From the NCBI RefSeq assembly GCF_027213715.1, contig NZ_JAPWGM010000002.1, positions 186,001-250,000 of the forward strand: a stretch of DNA of 64,000 nt. Direction: 5' to 3'. Shown piece after piece: positions 36,552 to 45,717 of the stretch. A program made the translations under genes and the position numbers. Positions within the stretch are counted from its first letter, which is position 1. The number at the start of each line of letters is the position of its first letter. The notes beneath the pieces were generated by a model, which saw only the letters and a program-made list of their open reading frames with translations, was not told the origin of the DNA and searched no databases. This DNA comes from Pedobacter punctiformis (GTDB lineage: Bacteria > Bacteroidota > Bacteroidia > Sphingobacteriales > Sphingobacteriaceae).

Positions 36552-38342
36552 ATGTATATTCGATTTGTAAATTACCTTGATAGCTTAAATCACTACAGAA
36601 AATCTAAAATATCAAATCGTAATTTTCTTATCATTCTGGCGGTAATTGTAGGCGTGCTTGCTGGTTTGGCCGCTGCAGTTTTAAAATCACTTACGCATCA
36701 TATAGAAGAATTTTTACAATCCGATTGGCAGTGGAAATATAAATATTACCTGTACTTACTTTTTCCTTTAATCGGGATTATGCTTACGGTGATGTATGTA
36801 AAATATTTTATCCGGAAAAGTAAATTCGAAACCGGGCTAACGCCACTTTTATATGCGATTTCAAAAAAATCAAGCAGGGTAGAGCCACACAACATTTACT
36901 CGCAGATTATTACTGCGGCAATAACCGTAGGCTTTGGCGGTTCAACGGGATTGGAGGCGCCAATTGTAACCAGCGGATCGGCAATAGGCTCTAATTTAGG
37001 TAGATTTTTAGGTTTATCTTACCGTGAAATTACCATGCTGGTGGCTTGCGGAGCAGCTGCAGGTATAGCAGGAGCTTTTAATAGTCCTATTGCGGGCATT
37101 GTTTTCGCCATCGAGATTCTGCTTCCAGAATTTACCATACCTGTATTTATCCCTTTATTGTTATCTGCAGCAACCGCTGCTGTAGTAGCCAGATTATTTT
37201 ACACTCAGCAATTATTCTTTTTAGTTACCGAAGGCTGGCAAATGAATGCCTTGGTTTATTATGTTTTACTGGCTGGCTTAATTGGTTTATTCTCCATCTA
37301 TTTTACGAAGGCTAATTATGTGGTAAAAGGCCTTTTCTATAAAATAAAACATCCTTACACTAAAGTTATTGTAGGCGGTTTGCTTTTAGGTGCTCTGGTT
37401 TTTCTTTTTCCTACCCTTTATGGCGAAGGTTACATTACCATTAAAAGTTTGTTGAGAGGCGATTATCTTGCTGTAATTAATAACAGTATATTCTCTGAAT
37501 ACAATAATATCCCGGCATTAGTGATTTTGTTTACAGTAGTCACTGTTTTCATGAAATCTGTTGCAACACTAGCTACACTCGGCGCTGGCGGTAACGGTGG
37601 AACTTTTGCACCAAGTCTGATTATGGGCGGCTTAATAGGCTTTATATTTGCCTATGTAGTCAATCTATCGGGCATTGCTCATTTAAATGTTTCCAACTTC
37701 ATTGTGGCCGGAATGGCAGCTTCGCTAAGTTCGATTATGCATGCACCATTAACAGGGATATTTTTGATCGCTGAAATTACCGGAGGTTATATTTTGATGG
37801 TTCCCTTGATGATTACTTCTGCAATATCTTATGCAATAAACCGCAGTTCGCAAAAACACTCTATTTATACTAAAGCGCTGGCGGATAAAGGAGAACTTTT
37901 ATCGTATGAGGATAAGGATACAACGGTTTTAAACCAGATGAAATTGAGGTATCTGGTTGAGAAGGATTATGTTAAATTAAATTTGAATGATAAACTTTCA
38001 GAAAGAATGTCTGATATTTTACAATCAAAAAGGAACATTTGCGCTGTGGTAGATGAAACTGATGATTTTAAAGGGTTGATTTATGTAGAAGAACTGTTTA
38101 AGGAGATGATGAATAATCCACATAAAAATGAGTTAACTGCGCATCATCTGGTTCAGCCGGCTCCAAATACGATTAATGAAAACGAGGATTTAAAGCTTGT
38201 ACTGGAAAAAATGGAACAGGATAATGTCTGGCTTTTACCAGTTTTGGATGAAGTTAACCGTTACAAAGGCTTTGTATCTAAAACCGCTATTTTTAATAAA
38301 TACAGGGCACTGCTGATGAGGCAAAATGATTATATGAGCTAA
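36552..38342 (+). CDS. ClC-family chloride channel/transporter with CBS domains
   Basis: This 596-aa inner-membrane protein has about ten or more hydrophobic segments (residues 25-430) followed by two CBS domains (about 455-590). Selectivity-filter regions are visible: GGSTGLEAPIV, with the gating Glu, GAFNSPIAGIVFAIE and GAGGNGGTFAPSLIMGG. The canonical GSGIP segment is not recognisable; TGLTP occupies that area. CBS domains usually bind adenine nucleotides and gate the pore. Whether it is a channel or an H+/Cl- exchanger cannot be decided. Confidence 0.9.
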   Translation: MYIRFVNYLDSLNHYRKSKISNRNFLIILAVIVGVLAGLAAAVLKSLTHHIEEFLQSDWQWKYKYYLYLLFPLIGIMLTVMYVKYFIRKSKFETGLTPLLYAISKKSSRVEPHNIYSQIITAAITVGFGGSTGLEAPIVTSGSAIGSNLGRFLGLSYREITMLVACGAAAGIAGAFNSPIAGIVFAIEILLPEFTIPVFIPLLLSAATAAVVARLFYTQQLFFLVTEGWQMNALVYYVLLAGLIGLFSIYFTKANYVVKGLFYKIKHPYTKVIVGGLLLGALVFLFPTLYGEGYITIKSLLRGDYLAVINNSIFSEYNNIPALVILFTVVTVFMKSVATLATLGAGGNGGTFAPSLIMGGLIGFIFAYVVNLSGIAHLNVSNFIVAGMAASLSSIMHAPLTGIFLIAEITGGYILMVPLMITSAISYAINRSSQKHSIYTKALADKGELLSYEDKDTTVLNQMKLRYLVEKDYVKLNLNDKLSERMSDILQSKRNICAVVDETDDFKGLIYVEELFKEMMNNPHKNELTAHHLVQPAPNTINENEDLKLVLEKMEQDNVWLLPVLDEVNRYKGFVSKTAIFNKYRALLMRQNDYMS

Positions 38343-38363
38343 TTTCAGAAAGCTGATTAAAAT

Positions 38364-38399
38364 AAAAGGTTGGAATGTTTTAAACTGTTCCAACCTTTT
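38364..38399. terminator. Bidirectional terminator between ClC and sigma-54 regulator genes
   Basis: AAAAGGTTGGAA and TTCCAACCTTTT make a perfect 12-bp stem with a 12-nt loop. It lies between convergent genes. Confidence 0.88.
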
Positions 38400-38416
38400 A
38401 TTTTTTATAATTAATT

Positions 38417-39820
38417 TTATTCTGCTCGTTTTAAACCGAATTTCTCAATTTTACTGTATAAGTGACTGCGTTGAATATCAATTTCATCAGCAGTTTTAGA
38501 AACATTCCAGTTATTTTTTTCCAGCTTAAATTTAATAAACTCCCGTTCTGCATGATCTTTATAATCCTGGAAATTATTAAATGCATCAAAGGTAGAAGCC
38601 AAACTTGAACCGCCGGCACCTGCAATTTGCGTACTGGTTGCAGCACCAATATTGGTTCCACCACCTGGGTTTGCAAATGCTCTTACATCATTTTCTGTAA
38701 TTACCCGATCACTTAGAATAATTAAACGTTCGATCATATTGTGAAGTTCACGCACATTACCCGTCCAGGGTAAAGCTTGTAATGCAGCCATGCCAGCATC
38801 ATTAATCTTTTTAACAGGCATTCCATAGTCATTACAAATGCTTTCTAAAAAGTTTTGTGCAATTACCGGAATATCATCTGTACGTTCTGTTAAATGCGGT
38901 ACATGGATGTTAATTACGTTTAAGCGGTGGTATAAATCCATACGGAAATTACCATCTTCAATTTCTTTTAATAAATCTTTATTGGTCGCTGCTAAAACCC
39001 GAACATTCACTTCAATTTCTTTCTCGCCTCCAACACGTGATATTTTATGTTCCTGCAGGGCACGCAATACTTTAGCCTGAGCAGAAAGACTCATATCACC
39101 AATTTCATCCAGAAATAAAGTTCCACCATTGGCCAGCTCAAATTTACCAATCCTTTGTTTTACAGCAGAAGTAAACGAACCTTTTTCGTGTCCAAATAAC
39201 TCACTTTCAATTAATTCTGAAGGTATTGCTGCGCAGTTTACCTCAATTAATGGGCTGTCTGCACGGTTAGATTTCTCATGTAACCAACGGGCAACCAGTT
39301 CTTTACCGCTACCATTTGCACCTGTAATTAATACACGGGCTTCGGTAGGGGCTACTCTTTCTATGGTTTCTTTAATTTTAGAAATACTTTCTGAACTTCC
39401 TAAAATCTCACGGGTTTTACTTGCTTTACGTTTTAAAACTTTCGTTTCGGTGACTAAATTTCCCCGGTCAAGTGCATTTCTAACCGTAATTAATAAACGG
39501 TTTAAATCCGGTGGTTTAGAAATAAAGTCAAAAGCACCTTTTTTACTGGCTTCAATGGCAGTTTCCACTGTTCCATGTCCCGAAATCATAATAAAAGGAA
39601 GATCTGGCTTAATGATTAGCGCCTGTTCAAGCACTTCCATACCATCCATTTTATTCATCTTGATGTCGCACAGTATAAGGTCGAAATTATCTCTTTTGAT
39701 CATTTCTAACCCGTCTATGCCGTTATCAATATCCTCTACATCATAATTTTCATACTCTAAAATTTCTCTAAGCGTACTTCTTATTGCCCGTTCATCATCA
39801 ATTATCAGCAGTTTTGCCAT
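38417..39820 (-). CDS. Sigma-54-dependent NtrC-type response regulator
   Basis: This 467-aa regulator has a receiver domain (phospho-Asp in LILCDIKMNKMDG, about residue 53), an AAA+ domain and a Fis-type helix-turn-helix (NNWNVSKTADEIDIQRSHLYSKI). Walker A reads GANGSGKE and Walker B reads GGTLFLDEIGD. The sigma-54 contact loop, normally GAFTGA, reads GSFTSA here, keeping the key FT. It would activate promoters bound by sigma-54. No kinase gene is adjacent. It starts with a usual ATG; the 151 bp upstream to rnpB hold no clear consensus -7 box. Confidence 0.93.
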   Translation of the reverse strand: MAKLLIIDDERAIRSTLREILEYENYDVEDIDNGIDGLEMIKRDNFDLILCDIKMNKMDGMEVLEQALIIKPDLPFIMISGHGTVETAIEASKKGAFDFISKPPDLNRLLITVRNALDRGNLVTETKVLKRKASKTREILGSSESISKIKETIERVAPTEARVLITGANGSGKELVARWLHEKSNRADSPLIEVNCAAIPSELIESELFGHEKGSFTSAVKQRIGKFELANGGTLFLDEIGDMSLSAQAKVLRALQEHKISRVGGEKEIEVNVRVLAATNKDLLKEIEDGNFRMDLYHRLNVINIHVPHLTERTDDIPVIAQNFLESICNDYGMPVKKINDAGMAALQALPWTGNVRELHNMIERLIILSDRVITENDVRAFANPGGGTNIGAATSTQIAGAGGSSLASTFDAFNNFQDYKDHAEREFIKFKLEKNNWNVSKTADEIDIQRSHLYSKIEKFGLKRAE

Positions 39821-39971
39821 TTTGGGATTAATTTTTATTTTAAATGCGAATATATTATTTTATTGATTAATGTATAGTTTTTTATACAATAAGTTATTAA
39901 CGGGTAAATGTTTTAAAAGTTTTATCGGCTGATAAATAATGTTTTAAGAAAGTGGTAAAGGAAGAAAAAAA

Positions 39972-40346
39972 ATGCAGGTCTGTAAGCCGGGTTCTGTTTC
40001 CCAATAAATTGGGCTTCTATCATTAATCCACTATAAACGTTGCCGTTTATCTCTAACGACCTACCCACTAACATCGGACGGGCAGCCCTACATGCGTTAG
40101 CCTATTTGGTCTTTCAACTCCCGGGGTTTACAATCATTAACAGTCGCCTGCTAATGTCGTGCGCTCTTACCACACGTTTTCACCCTTACCACAATACAAG
40201 ATTGTGGCGGTATACTTTCTGTTGCACTTTCCGTAATTCAGGTTTTCAATCCTGAATCCCTTTCTGTTAGAAAGCGGGATGCCCTGTGTTGCCCGGACTT
40301 TCCTCTCTTTCGGTTTAACCCGAAACAGCGATAGAACAACCTGCAT
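39972..40346 (-). ncRNA. rnpB: RNase P RNA (class A)
   Basis: On the minus strand the P4-forming motif GAGGAAAGTCCGGGC is near the 5' end and its partner ACAGAACCCGGCTTACAG is near the 3' end. The ends pair as ATGCAGGT/ACCTGCAT (P1), which fixes both borders and gives 375 nt. The RNA is the catalytic part of the enzyme that matures tRNA 5' ends. A run of eight T follows P1 on the minus strand and would end transcription. A -7-like CATATTTG (one mismatch) lies at 40353-40360. Open reading frames here are chance. Confidence 0.96.
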
Positions 40347-40403
40347 TTTGCGCAAATATGAGGCTTTTTACTTAATAAAGATACAAAGAAGCTGTTTTTT
40401 TAA

Positions 40404-40826
40404 TTATTTACAGTTTTGTAAATGCTTGCTCACTTCGTTATAGTGTACAAAACCTTGTTTGTTGCCAAAGGAGTTGGTAATAAAAACCATTACCTGCGCT
40501 ACGTCAATATCCGCAAGCTCCGGAAAGGCGGGCATTTTCTCTTTATATACTTTGCCATGAATGGTAATGGGTTCATTTAAACCATTTTTGATTATGCAAG
40601 CCAGGCGGGTTTTGTTGTTCTTTAAAAACGTACTGTCTGTTAATGGAGGAGCCAACTCACCTAAACCTTCTCCGGCTTCGCCATGGCAGTTTTGACATTT
40701 GGCAACGTAAATATCTTTTCCATTCGACATGTAGTTTTGCAAATCTATTTGCTGCTGATTTTGACAGGAAATAATTATGACTATAACAGAAAGGACGAAA
40801 ATGAAGTTGATGATATATTTACGCAT
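40404..40826 (-). CDS. c-type cytochrome lipoprotein
   Basis: This 140-aa protein has a lipobox (IVIIISC, Cys21) and a single haem c site CQNCH, and M in KEKMPAFPEL is the likely axial ligand. The fold is that of small mono-haem cytochrome c subunits used as electron shuttles in the periplasm. It lies last in the copper/cytochrome gene group and could deliver electrons to the di-haem peroxidase. A repeat element (40854-40914) lies between it and the SCO gene, so co-transcription is uncertain. Confidence 0.88.
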   Translation of the reverse strand: MRKYIINFIFVLSVIVIIISCQNQQQIDLQNYMSNGKDIYVAKCQNCHGEAGEGLGELAPPLTDSTFLKNNKTRLACIIKNGLNEPITIHGKVYKEKMPAFPELADIDVAQVMVFITNSFGNKQGFVHYNEVSKHLQNCK

Positions 40827-40853
40827 GATATTTTGTTCGTTTTAGGAGGATTA

Positions 40854-40914
40854 CCACGGAAGCACTGAAAGCACATAAATTGAATTGATTCCATGCAAGT
40901 CTATGTTTCCGTGG
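40854..40914. repeat. Inverted-repeat element, copy 1 (CCACGGAA...TTCCGTGG ends)
   Basis: This 61-bp element has ends CCACGGAA and TTCCGTGG that are exact reverse complements. A second copy of the same ends occurs at 45831-45884. The inner bases differ in part (both contain GCAC or CACAG tracts), as in small intergenic repeat families. Confidence 0.6.
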
Positions 40915-40924
40915 CAAAAAAAAT

Positions 40925-41575
40925 CTATTTTTTATATTCAGCCAATAAAAGCGGAATATCCTTTTTTAATTGCTCTACCTGATCCTGTTTGGTACCATCA
41001 TAAGCGCCACGGATGCGTTTATCTTTATCGATAAGCACCAAATAACCCTGATGAATATAGCCATCTTTAGCGGTGCTGTCTTCGCCAACAGCAACTAAAT
41101 AGCTTTTTTCGGCTAAAGTATAAACACTGTCTTTAGATCCATAAACAAATTGCCATTTTGGGCCATCTACGCCTAATTTTTGTGCATATTTTTTTAATAC
41201 GGAAGGTTTATCATATTTAAAATCAATGGTATGTGACAAAAACATCACATCAGGATTGGCTTTAAATTCGTTGTAAACTGTCATTAAATTGCGGTGCATG
41301 GTTGGGCAGATGGTTGTACACGAAGTAAAAAAGAAATCGGCTACATAAACTTTACCATTAGTTGCCGTATTGGTAATTAAGGTACTGTCTTGATTTAAGA
41401 ATGACCAGGCCGGAATGGTTTGATAAACGGTATCAATTTTATCAACACCTGCTGCATCTTTTTTAACTTCTGCATGGCGCTCGCCATAAAATGGAAGTTT
41501 TCTATCTTGCTTACAAGATGAAATCAGTGCAACAGATAACAAACATATTGCGATTGATGAGGTAATTTTATTCAT
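40925..41575 (-). CDS. SCO family copper chaperone-like lipoprotein
   Basis: This 216-aa thioredoxin-fold lipoprotein (lipobox ALISSC, Cys21) has the copper-binding pair CTTICP (CxxxC) and the distal His in SHTIDFKYDKPSVLKKYA. SCO proteins load copper into the CuA centre of cytochrome oxidase or act as thiol reductants. It lies 66 bp downstream of the YHS gene and belongs to the copper/cytochrome group. Confidence 0.93.
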   Translation of the reverse strand: MNKITSSIAICLLSVALISSCKQDRKLPFYGERHAEVKKDAAGVDKIDTVYQTIPAWSFLNQDSTLITNTATNGKVYVADFFFTSCTTICPTMHRNLMTVYNEFKANPDVMFLSHTIDFKYDKPSVLKKYAQKLGVDGPKWQFVYGSKDSVYTLAEKSYLVAVGEDSTAKDGYIHQGYLVLIDKDKRIRGAYDGTKQDQVEQLKKDIPLLLAEYKK

Positions 41576-41641
41576 GTTCTTGTGTTAAAAATGTAAATAT
41601 ACGACCTCTGCTTTGCAGAAGACAATTATTTATAACATCAA

Positions 41642-41908
41642 TTATTTTTTGATGTATTTGGCGGGCTCTTTTACAAACTTTTGTTTGCAGCTTTCTGAAC
41701 AAAAGCCATAAACCAACTGGTCATAAGTAGCGGTTTTTATATTGCCAGCCCTAACTTTCATTTTACAAACGGGATCAATACCGTCTTTTTTAAGGGTATC
41801 TGTTAATAATTTACTATTGTTTGTTAAATGGTTTTCCTTTGCTCTTAGCGATGTGAATGCCATTATTATAACGAAGGCAGTAATGCTTATTGTTTTCATT
41901 TTATTCAT
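41642..41908 (-). CDS. YHS-domain protein, exported
   Basis: This small protein (88 aa from ATG 41908) has a signal-like N-terminus and a C-terminal YHS domain (DPVCKMKVRAGNIKTATYDQLVYGFCSESCKQKF) with four cysteines suited to metal binding, often copper. The frame is open further upstream, but ATG 41908 overlaps the previous stop by 8 bp and ATG 41899 would start 1 bp after it; either keeps the signal sequence. It lies within the copper-linked gene group. Confidence 0.8.
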   Translation of the reverse strand: MNKMKTISITAFVIIMAFTSLRAKENHLTNNSKLLTDTLKKDGIDPVCKMKVRAGNIKTATYDQLVYGFCSESCKQKFVKEPAKYIKK

Positions 41909-42380
41909 GTTTATGTGTTTTAATTCTGACGGAGGCTGATTTCGCATGATAGAGATTTAAAACTGAATCAGATTCTCTTATAATTCTGATATAAGTGTCT
42001 TCTACACCACGAATTTTAATCATTTCGGATTTGAAATAGGCCAGATTTTGCTCTTCTGCTTTACCCTTATAGTCGTCTTTAAATTCATGCATCCAATCCA
42101 TCATTAACTCATCCGCTTTGTTTAGCCTGGTAATTAAATCCGTAATTTTCTGCTTTTGTAAAGTAGAATCAGGCGCTGTTTTCACTTTATCAGACAGTAG
42201 AACAGTGTCTAAAATCATTCTGTTTTTGATCACTTTTTCACCGTCAATCATAAGCTTATCATGAATGTTAAGTACTTCTTTTTTGATGGCTTCAGCGTCA
42301 GGAGTAGTTTTACAAGCCATTAATATAGATGTAAATACAAGAATTGTACAATTGCGGATCTTTTTTAAACTAGTATTCAT
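41901..42380 (-). CDS. Lipoprotein of unknown function with helical body
   Basis: The start at ATG 42380 gives a lipoprotein (TSILMAC, lipobox) of 159 aa with a long helical region. EVLNIHDKLMIDGEKVIKNR and ADELMMDWMHEFKDDYKGK resemble a Bacteroidota lipoprotein family often given the misleading automatic name viral A-type inclusion protein. It ends in HKHE, which may bind metal. It starts 4 bp after the barrel gene and overlaps the YHS gene, so all are co-translated. Confidence 0.6.
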   Translation of the reverse strand: MNTSLKKIRNCTILVFTSILMACKTTPDAEAIKKEVLNIHDKLMIDGEKVIKNRMILDTVLLSDKVKTAPDSTLQKQKITDLITRLNKADELMMDWMHEFKDDYKGKAEEQNLAYFKSEMIKIRGVEDTYIRIIRESDSVLNLYHAKSASVRIKTHKHE

Positions 42381-42384
42381 TTTT

Positions 42385-43362
42385 TTAAAAATTATAAGTA
42401 AGCCCAACATATACTTTACCTGCGCTCATTGGGTGATCGGTTTGAGCCTCCCAGATATTTTTTTGAATACCTGCATTTAAAGCAATATTCTTATAAAAAA
42501 TATCTGCGCCAAGTCCGCCCATCAGGTTATTCATTTTATGTTCTCCGGTTTGCTGTCCTTTATATTTTTCACCAGCCGAATACTCATAAAAAAATTGTGC
42601 TGAAGGCATAACCTGCCAGTCTTTGTTAATTCTTTGCGTATAAAAGATATTCAGAAAACTGGTTGTACTATTTGCAATACCTTCCTGCTCACTATTTTTG
42701 CCATTTACTTTGTAAGAAGTATTTAAACTGGCACCAAATTTCCCCAACCCAATCATATAGTTTAAATAAACAAAACCATCCGTACTGCCTGTTCCGGCCT
42801 GCATTAAAGAAGAATAACGGATACCTTCGAAATTTTTAAAATCATTTTTTCCTGTAGGCAGTTTTATCCCTGCACCTGCAATCAGCTGCTGTTTGAAATT
42901 ATCCTCCAGCTTTCTGAATAAATGGTAACCCGCATAAAGATTTACATCGCCAATGCCCGAAATAGAAGAAGTATAACCATTATATCTTTCTGAATTTGAT
43001 GCATAAGGCACAATGGCGTTAATTTCAAGCTTATCCGTTATAAAATACCTTCCTCTGATTTCCAGTGAACGATAAATCTCGTAATCTGTCGGATTGTTGT
43101 TATGACCGGTTAACGGCTGGTTCTGACTTCTGGCCGGAATAAAAAAACTACCGCTGTTAGGAAATAATGAATGTGACTGGCCTTCGTAACCATTAAATGA
43201 ACGGTAACGGTATAACATACTGATGCTGTTCCTGTTGTAATAAGGCGTAATGCCCATGAAACAGCCACAAATGTCGCATGCAAAAGTTTGTACACTGATG
43301 AGCAGGAAGATCAATATCAATAATCTACGTTTCACTATATAATGTGTTTTTGATAAATTCAT
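42385..43362 (-). CDS. Outer-membrane beta-barrel protein with N-terminal CDICGC motif
   Basis: This 325-aa protein has a signal peptide (to about residue 28, QTFAC) and then CDICGCFMG directly after the cleavage site. It continues as an aromatic-rich beta-barrel that ends in Phe (VYVGLTYNF). The cysteine cluster at the mature N-terminus could bind copper. ATG 43362 overlaps the peroxidase gene by 38 bp; a GTG at 43335 is an alternative start. It is often seen with SCO and di-haem peroxidase genes, which suggests a metal-related transport role. Confidence 0.7.
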   Translation of the reverse strand: MNLSKTHYIVKRRLLILIFLLISVQTFACDICGCFMGITPYYNRNSISMLYRYRSFNGYEGQSHSLFPNSGSFFIPARSQNQPLTGHNNNPTDYEIYRSLEIRGRYFITDKLEINAIVPYASNSERYNGYTSSISGIGDVNLYAGYHLFRKLEDNFKQQLIAGAGIKLPTGKNDFKNFEGIRYSSLMQAGTGSTDGFVYLNYMIGLGKFGASLNTSYKVNGKNSEQEGIANSTTSFLNIFYTQRINKDWQVMPSAQFFYEYSAGEKYKGQQTGEHKMNNLMGGLGADIFYKNIALNAGIQKNIWEAQTDHPMSAGKVYVGLTYNF

Positions 43363-44362
43363 AATCTGTTAATGTTTTTAAAAATGCTTTGATTTGTTCT
43401 TTTTCAGGTTCGCTTAAAGGAATCCCGTTTTTAAGTAGCGGATCTAAATTTTCGGATGCTTTAATACCTGAGTTGTAATGTTCTAATACCTCATCCAGAC
43501 TATAAAACCGTCCATCGTGCATGTAAGGCGAAGTATATTCGATGTTCCTTAATGTAGGCACGCGAAATTTCCCCTTATCCGAATTTATTCCGGTAATATG
43601 CGCTCTGCCTTCATCTGTACTTATTATATCCAAACCATTGCTTTTATAATCAAAATCTGTAAAAAATGGCTCTTTATGGCACGAGGCACATTTTTCTTTA
43701 AATAAGTTGTATCCTTTTTGTTCTGCATCAGTAAAAACAGACCCGGTTTCTTTTCTAATTACTTTATCGTACCTGGAATGAGCTGAAACTAAAACACCTG
43801 TAAACTGAGTAATCGATTTTAAAATCAACTGAGAATTGATTTCTGTTGAACCAAAGGCTTGTTTAAATAAGGCTAGATAAGGCGCTGTACTTTTTAAAAA
43901 AGCGACAATGGTTTCTAAATCAGTACCCATTTCACAGGCATCGGTAATGGCGTTTAGCGGAGAAGTTTCCAGATTTTTTACGCCACCATCCCAAAAGAAA
44001 GCCTTTTGCCAGGCCAGGTTAACAAGGGGAGGTGTGTTGCGCTTACCCTGGCAATTGTTTACCCCATGACTCACTTTATGGTCGAGCTGGGTAAAGGCGG
44101 CAAATTGCTGGTGACAACTTCCGCAAGAAACACTTTTATCTGCTGATAAACGTGCCTCGTAAAATAATTTTTTCCCTAATGCAAAGCCTGCTTTGGTTAG
44201 CATATTATTCTCAAAGTTGTATGCCGGGTCAGGAAAATTGGAAGGCCTTTCAAAAATAACCGATTTTTCTTCAGGCTTTAATTCTCCTTCGTTTTTACTG
44301 CAAGCATACATCAACGCAATGCTTAAAAAAAGCATTGCGAAGACTGTTGACTTCCTTACCAT
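43325..44362 (-). CDS. Di-haem cytochrome c peroxidase, MauG/MbnH-like
   Basis: This 345-aa lipoprotein (lipobox LMYAC) has two haem c motifs, SCGSCHQQ and KCASCHKE, in the arrangement of bacterial di-haem peroxidases. The segment FFWDGGVKNLETSPLNAI is conserved in the family. Its start overlaps the stop of an MbnP-like gene by one base. In methanotrophs the MauG-like MbnH modifies a Trp of MbnP to kynurenine, so this pairing favours an MbnH-type role over hydrogen peroxide detoxification. That assignment is inference from context. Confidence 0.88.
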   Translation of the reverse strand: MVRKSTVFAMLFLSIALMYACSKNEGELKPEEKSVIFERPSNFPDPAYNFENNMLTKAGFALGKKLFYEARLSADKSVSCGSCHQQFAAFTQLDHKVSHGVNNCQGKRNTPPLVNLAWQKAFFWDGGVKNLETSPLNAITDACEMGTDLETIVAFLKSTAPYLALFKQAFGSTEINSQLILKSITQFTGVLVSAHSRYDKVIRKETGSVFTDAEQKGYNLFKEKCASCHKEPFFTDFDYKSNGLDIISTDEGRAHITGINSDKGKFRVPTLRNIEYTSPYMHDGRFYSLDEVLEHYNSGIKASENLDPLLKNGIPLSEPEKEQIKAFLKTLTDYEFIKNTLYSET

Positions 44363-45135
44363 TAATTATGGATATGATCTAATCGAAATAAACCGTTAGC
44401 ATAATTATTAGCCACCAAAACAGAATTTGCACCACCCATGGTAAAATTTAAAGTCGCAAAGCTAATGTCTGTTTTTCCGGTAAAAAGAGCTGCTGCATTA
44501 ACAATGAAATGCATTTCAGGCTTTTTATCCATTCTTATTCTCAATGGATTTGCTGCATTAATTTCAGTAGCAAAAGTTCTGATGGTATTATTTGGATCCA
44601 AAACCCCACCAATATGAAAAGTTAATGCATTATTGGGTGCAGTAGATTGTGGCGAAGTACCTTCAAGCTTTACAAAGATGTAACCGCTGTTCCAGGTCCA
44701 GAACATGCCATTTGTTGGATCCAAAGCGCCTGTTTGCGCACCTGCAAAATTACGGGCATAGTCAACGCCGATGGTGTATTCAATTTTGGTATAATCACCT
44801 GTTGGAATGTTATTTAAGGTGATCATTTTAGAGTTGTCTTTTGAAGCATCTATTAAAAAATAACTTTCTGGTACTGCAAATACGGTTCCATCAGCTTTAG
44901 TTAATTTAACATTGCTTACATAATATTTAAAAACATTGATCTTAAAATCTTCGCCTTTAGCGTTTTTATAAGTACTTGTTCCTAAGGTTAATGCAGCACC
45001 ATTAACCTGGTTTTCAAACTCTATATTAAAAGAAGATTTAGTGTCTGTAGCAATGCTATCGTTGTTTTTTTTGCATGAAGCAGATAAAAGTATAACAGGA
45101 CAAATTAATGCCAGTAAGTATTGTGATAATTTCAT
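44362..45135 (-). CDS. mbnP: MbnP-family copper-binding lipoprotein
   Basis: This 257-aa lipoprotein (LSASC, Cys21) carries the family pattern FNIEFENQVNG, FKYYVSNVKL and NGMFWTWNSGYIFVKLEG. The Trp-containing loop matches the region modified by MbnH in studied MbnP proteins. Histidines near the C-terminus (MHFIVNA, LDHIHN) and in LTFHIGG could bind copper. It is the first gene of a tightly packed run with the di-haem peroxidase. No methanobactin precursor is visible nearby. Confidence 0.88.
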   Translation of the reverse strand: MKLSQYLLALICPVILLSASCKKNNDSIATDTKSSFNIEFENQVNGAALTLGTSTYKNAKGEDFKINVFKYYVSNVKLTKADGTVFAVPESYFLIDASKDNSKMITLNNIPTGDYTKIEYTIGVDYARNFAGAQTGALDPTNGMFWTWNSGYIFVKLEGTSPQSTAPNNALTFHIGGVLDPNNTIRTFATEINAANPLRIRMDKKPEMHFIVNAAALFTGKTDISFATLNFTMGGANSVLVANNYANGLFRLDHIHN

Positions 45136-45235
45136 TTTTTGAAATATGGATAAGTGAATTCATAATCTTCTGTCATTTCTGAATGCAATGAAGATCTACA
45201 TTTTAGTAGAAATTGGTATTACAGCAGAAAGCAGA

Positions 45236-45285
45236 TTAGTAGTTCCTGGCCTAGAGATTCTTCGCTACGCTCAGAATGACAAATA
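45236..45285. repeat. Partial copy of a Bacteroidota intergenic repeat
   Basis: The segment ending CTCAGAATGACAAAT resembles one arm of the inverted repeat at 50666-50746 (CCAGAATGACAAAT). It lies in the 198-bp gap between mbnP and the CNK gene; nothing else is visible in that gap. Confidence 0.4.
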
Positions 45286-45333
45286 GCCTAAAACATGCGG
45301 TAGCAGAGCTATCACATAAAAGAATAAATTTAT

Positions 45334-45705
45334 TTAAACCAGTTTCGGTGGCTGGAAAATGGATAAATGTAAAGAAGGAAGTGGTTTTTGTAAATAACCA
45401 ATTTCAGATTTTATCTCAAAGAAAGGAATATCATGATTAAGAACAACGAATTTAAAAGAAGGCTCTGCTTCAATTACCCTGCGCAGATTTTCCTGTTCTG
45501 TTTTATTCTTTTTTTCAAGTTCTTTTAATTTGGTCGCTAAAAAACATTTACCATCACAATGTAGTTCAGGATGTTCTTTATTGATACAAAATACGCTTGT
45601 GATGTATTCTTTATTAAGTTTATAGCCAGAATATACAACCAACTGCATGGCGCCGTTGGATAATATTGATGTGATTAAGAAGAATATAAGGATTCTTTTG
45701 AACAT
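45334..45705 (-). CDS. Small exported protein with CINK...LHCDGKC cysteine motif
   Basis: The start at ATG 45705 gives 123 aa with one N-terminal hydrophobic helix, followed by FCINKEHPELHCDGKCFLATKLKELEKK. The three cysteines (C-x9-C-x3-C) form a motif seen in short Bacteroidota envelope proteins near copper or heavy-metal genes. A Pro-rich C-terminus follows. It has a good promoter (45718-45747) with an almost absent leader. It is probably copper-related through its neighbours, but its function is not established. Confidence 0.65.
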   Translation of the reverse strand: MFKRILIFFLITSILSNGAMQLVVYSGYKLNKEYITSVFCINKEHPELHCDGKCFLATKLKELEKKNKTEQENLRRVIEAEPSFKFVVLNHDIPFFEIKSEIGYLQKPLPSLHLSIFQPPKLV

Positions 45706-45717
45706 AGCTATTGGTTG

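Noticed and set aside
39129..39746. 205-aa plus-strand ORF
   Set aside because: It is antisense to the sigma-54 regulator, is rich in serine and isoleucine from reverse reading, and has no motif.
40040..40355. ORFs of 71 and 62 aa
   Set aside because: They lie inside the RNase P RNA.
41901..42380. Viral origin implied by the label viral A-type inclusion protein
   Set aside because: The label is an automatic misnomer; the gene is a bacterial lipoprotein within a copper-related operon.
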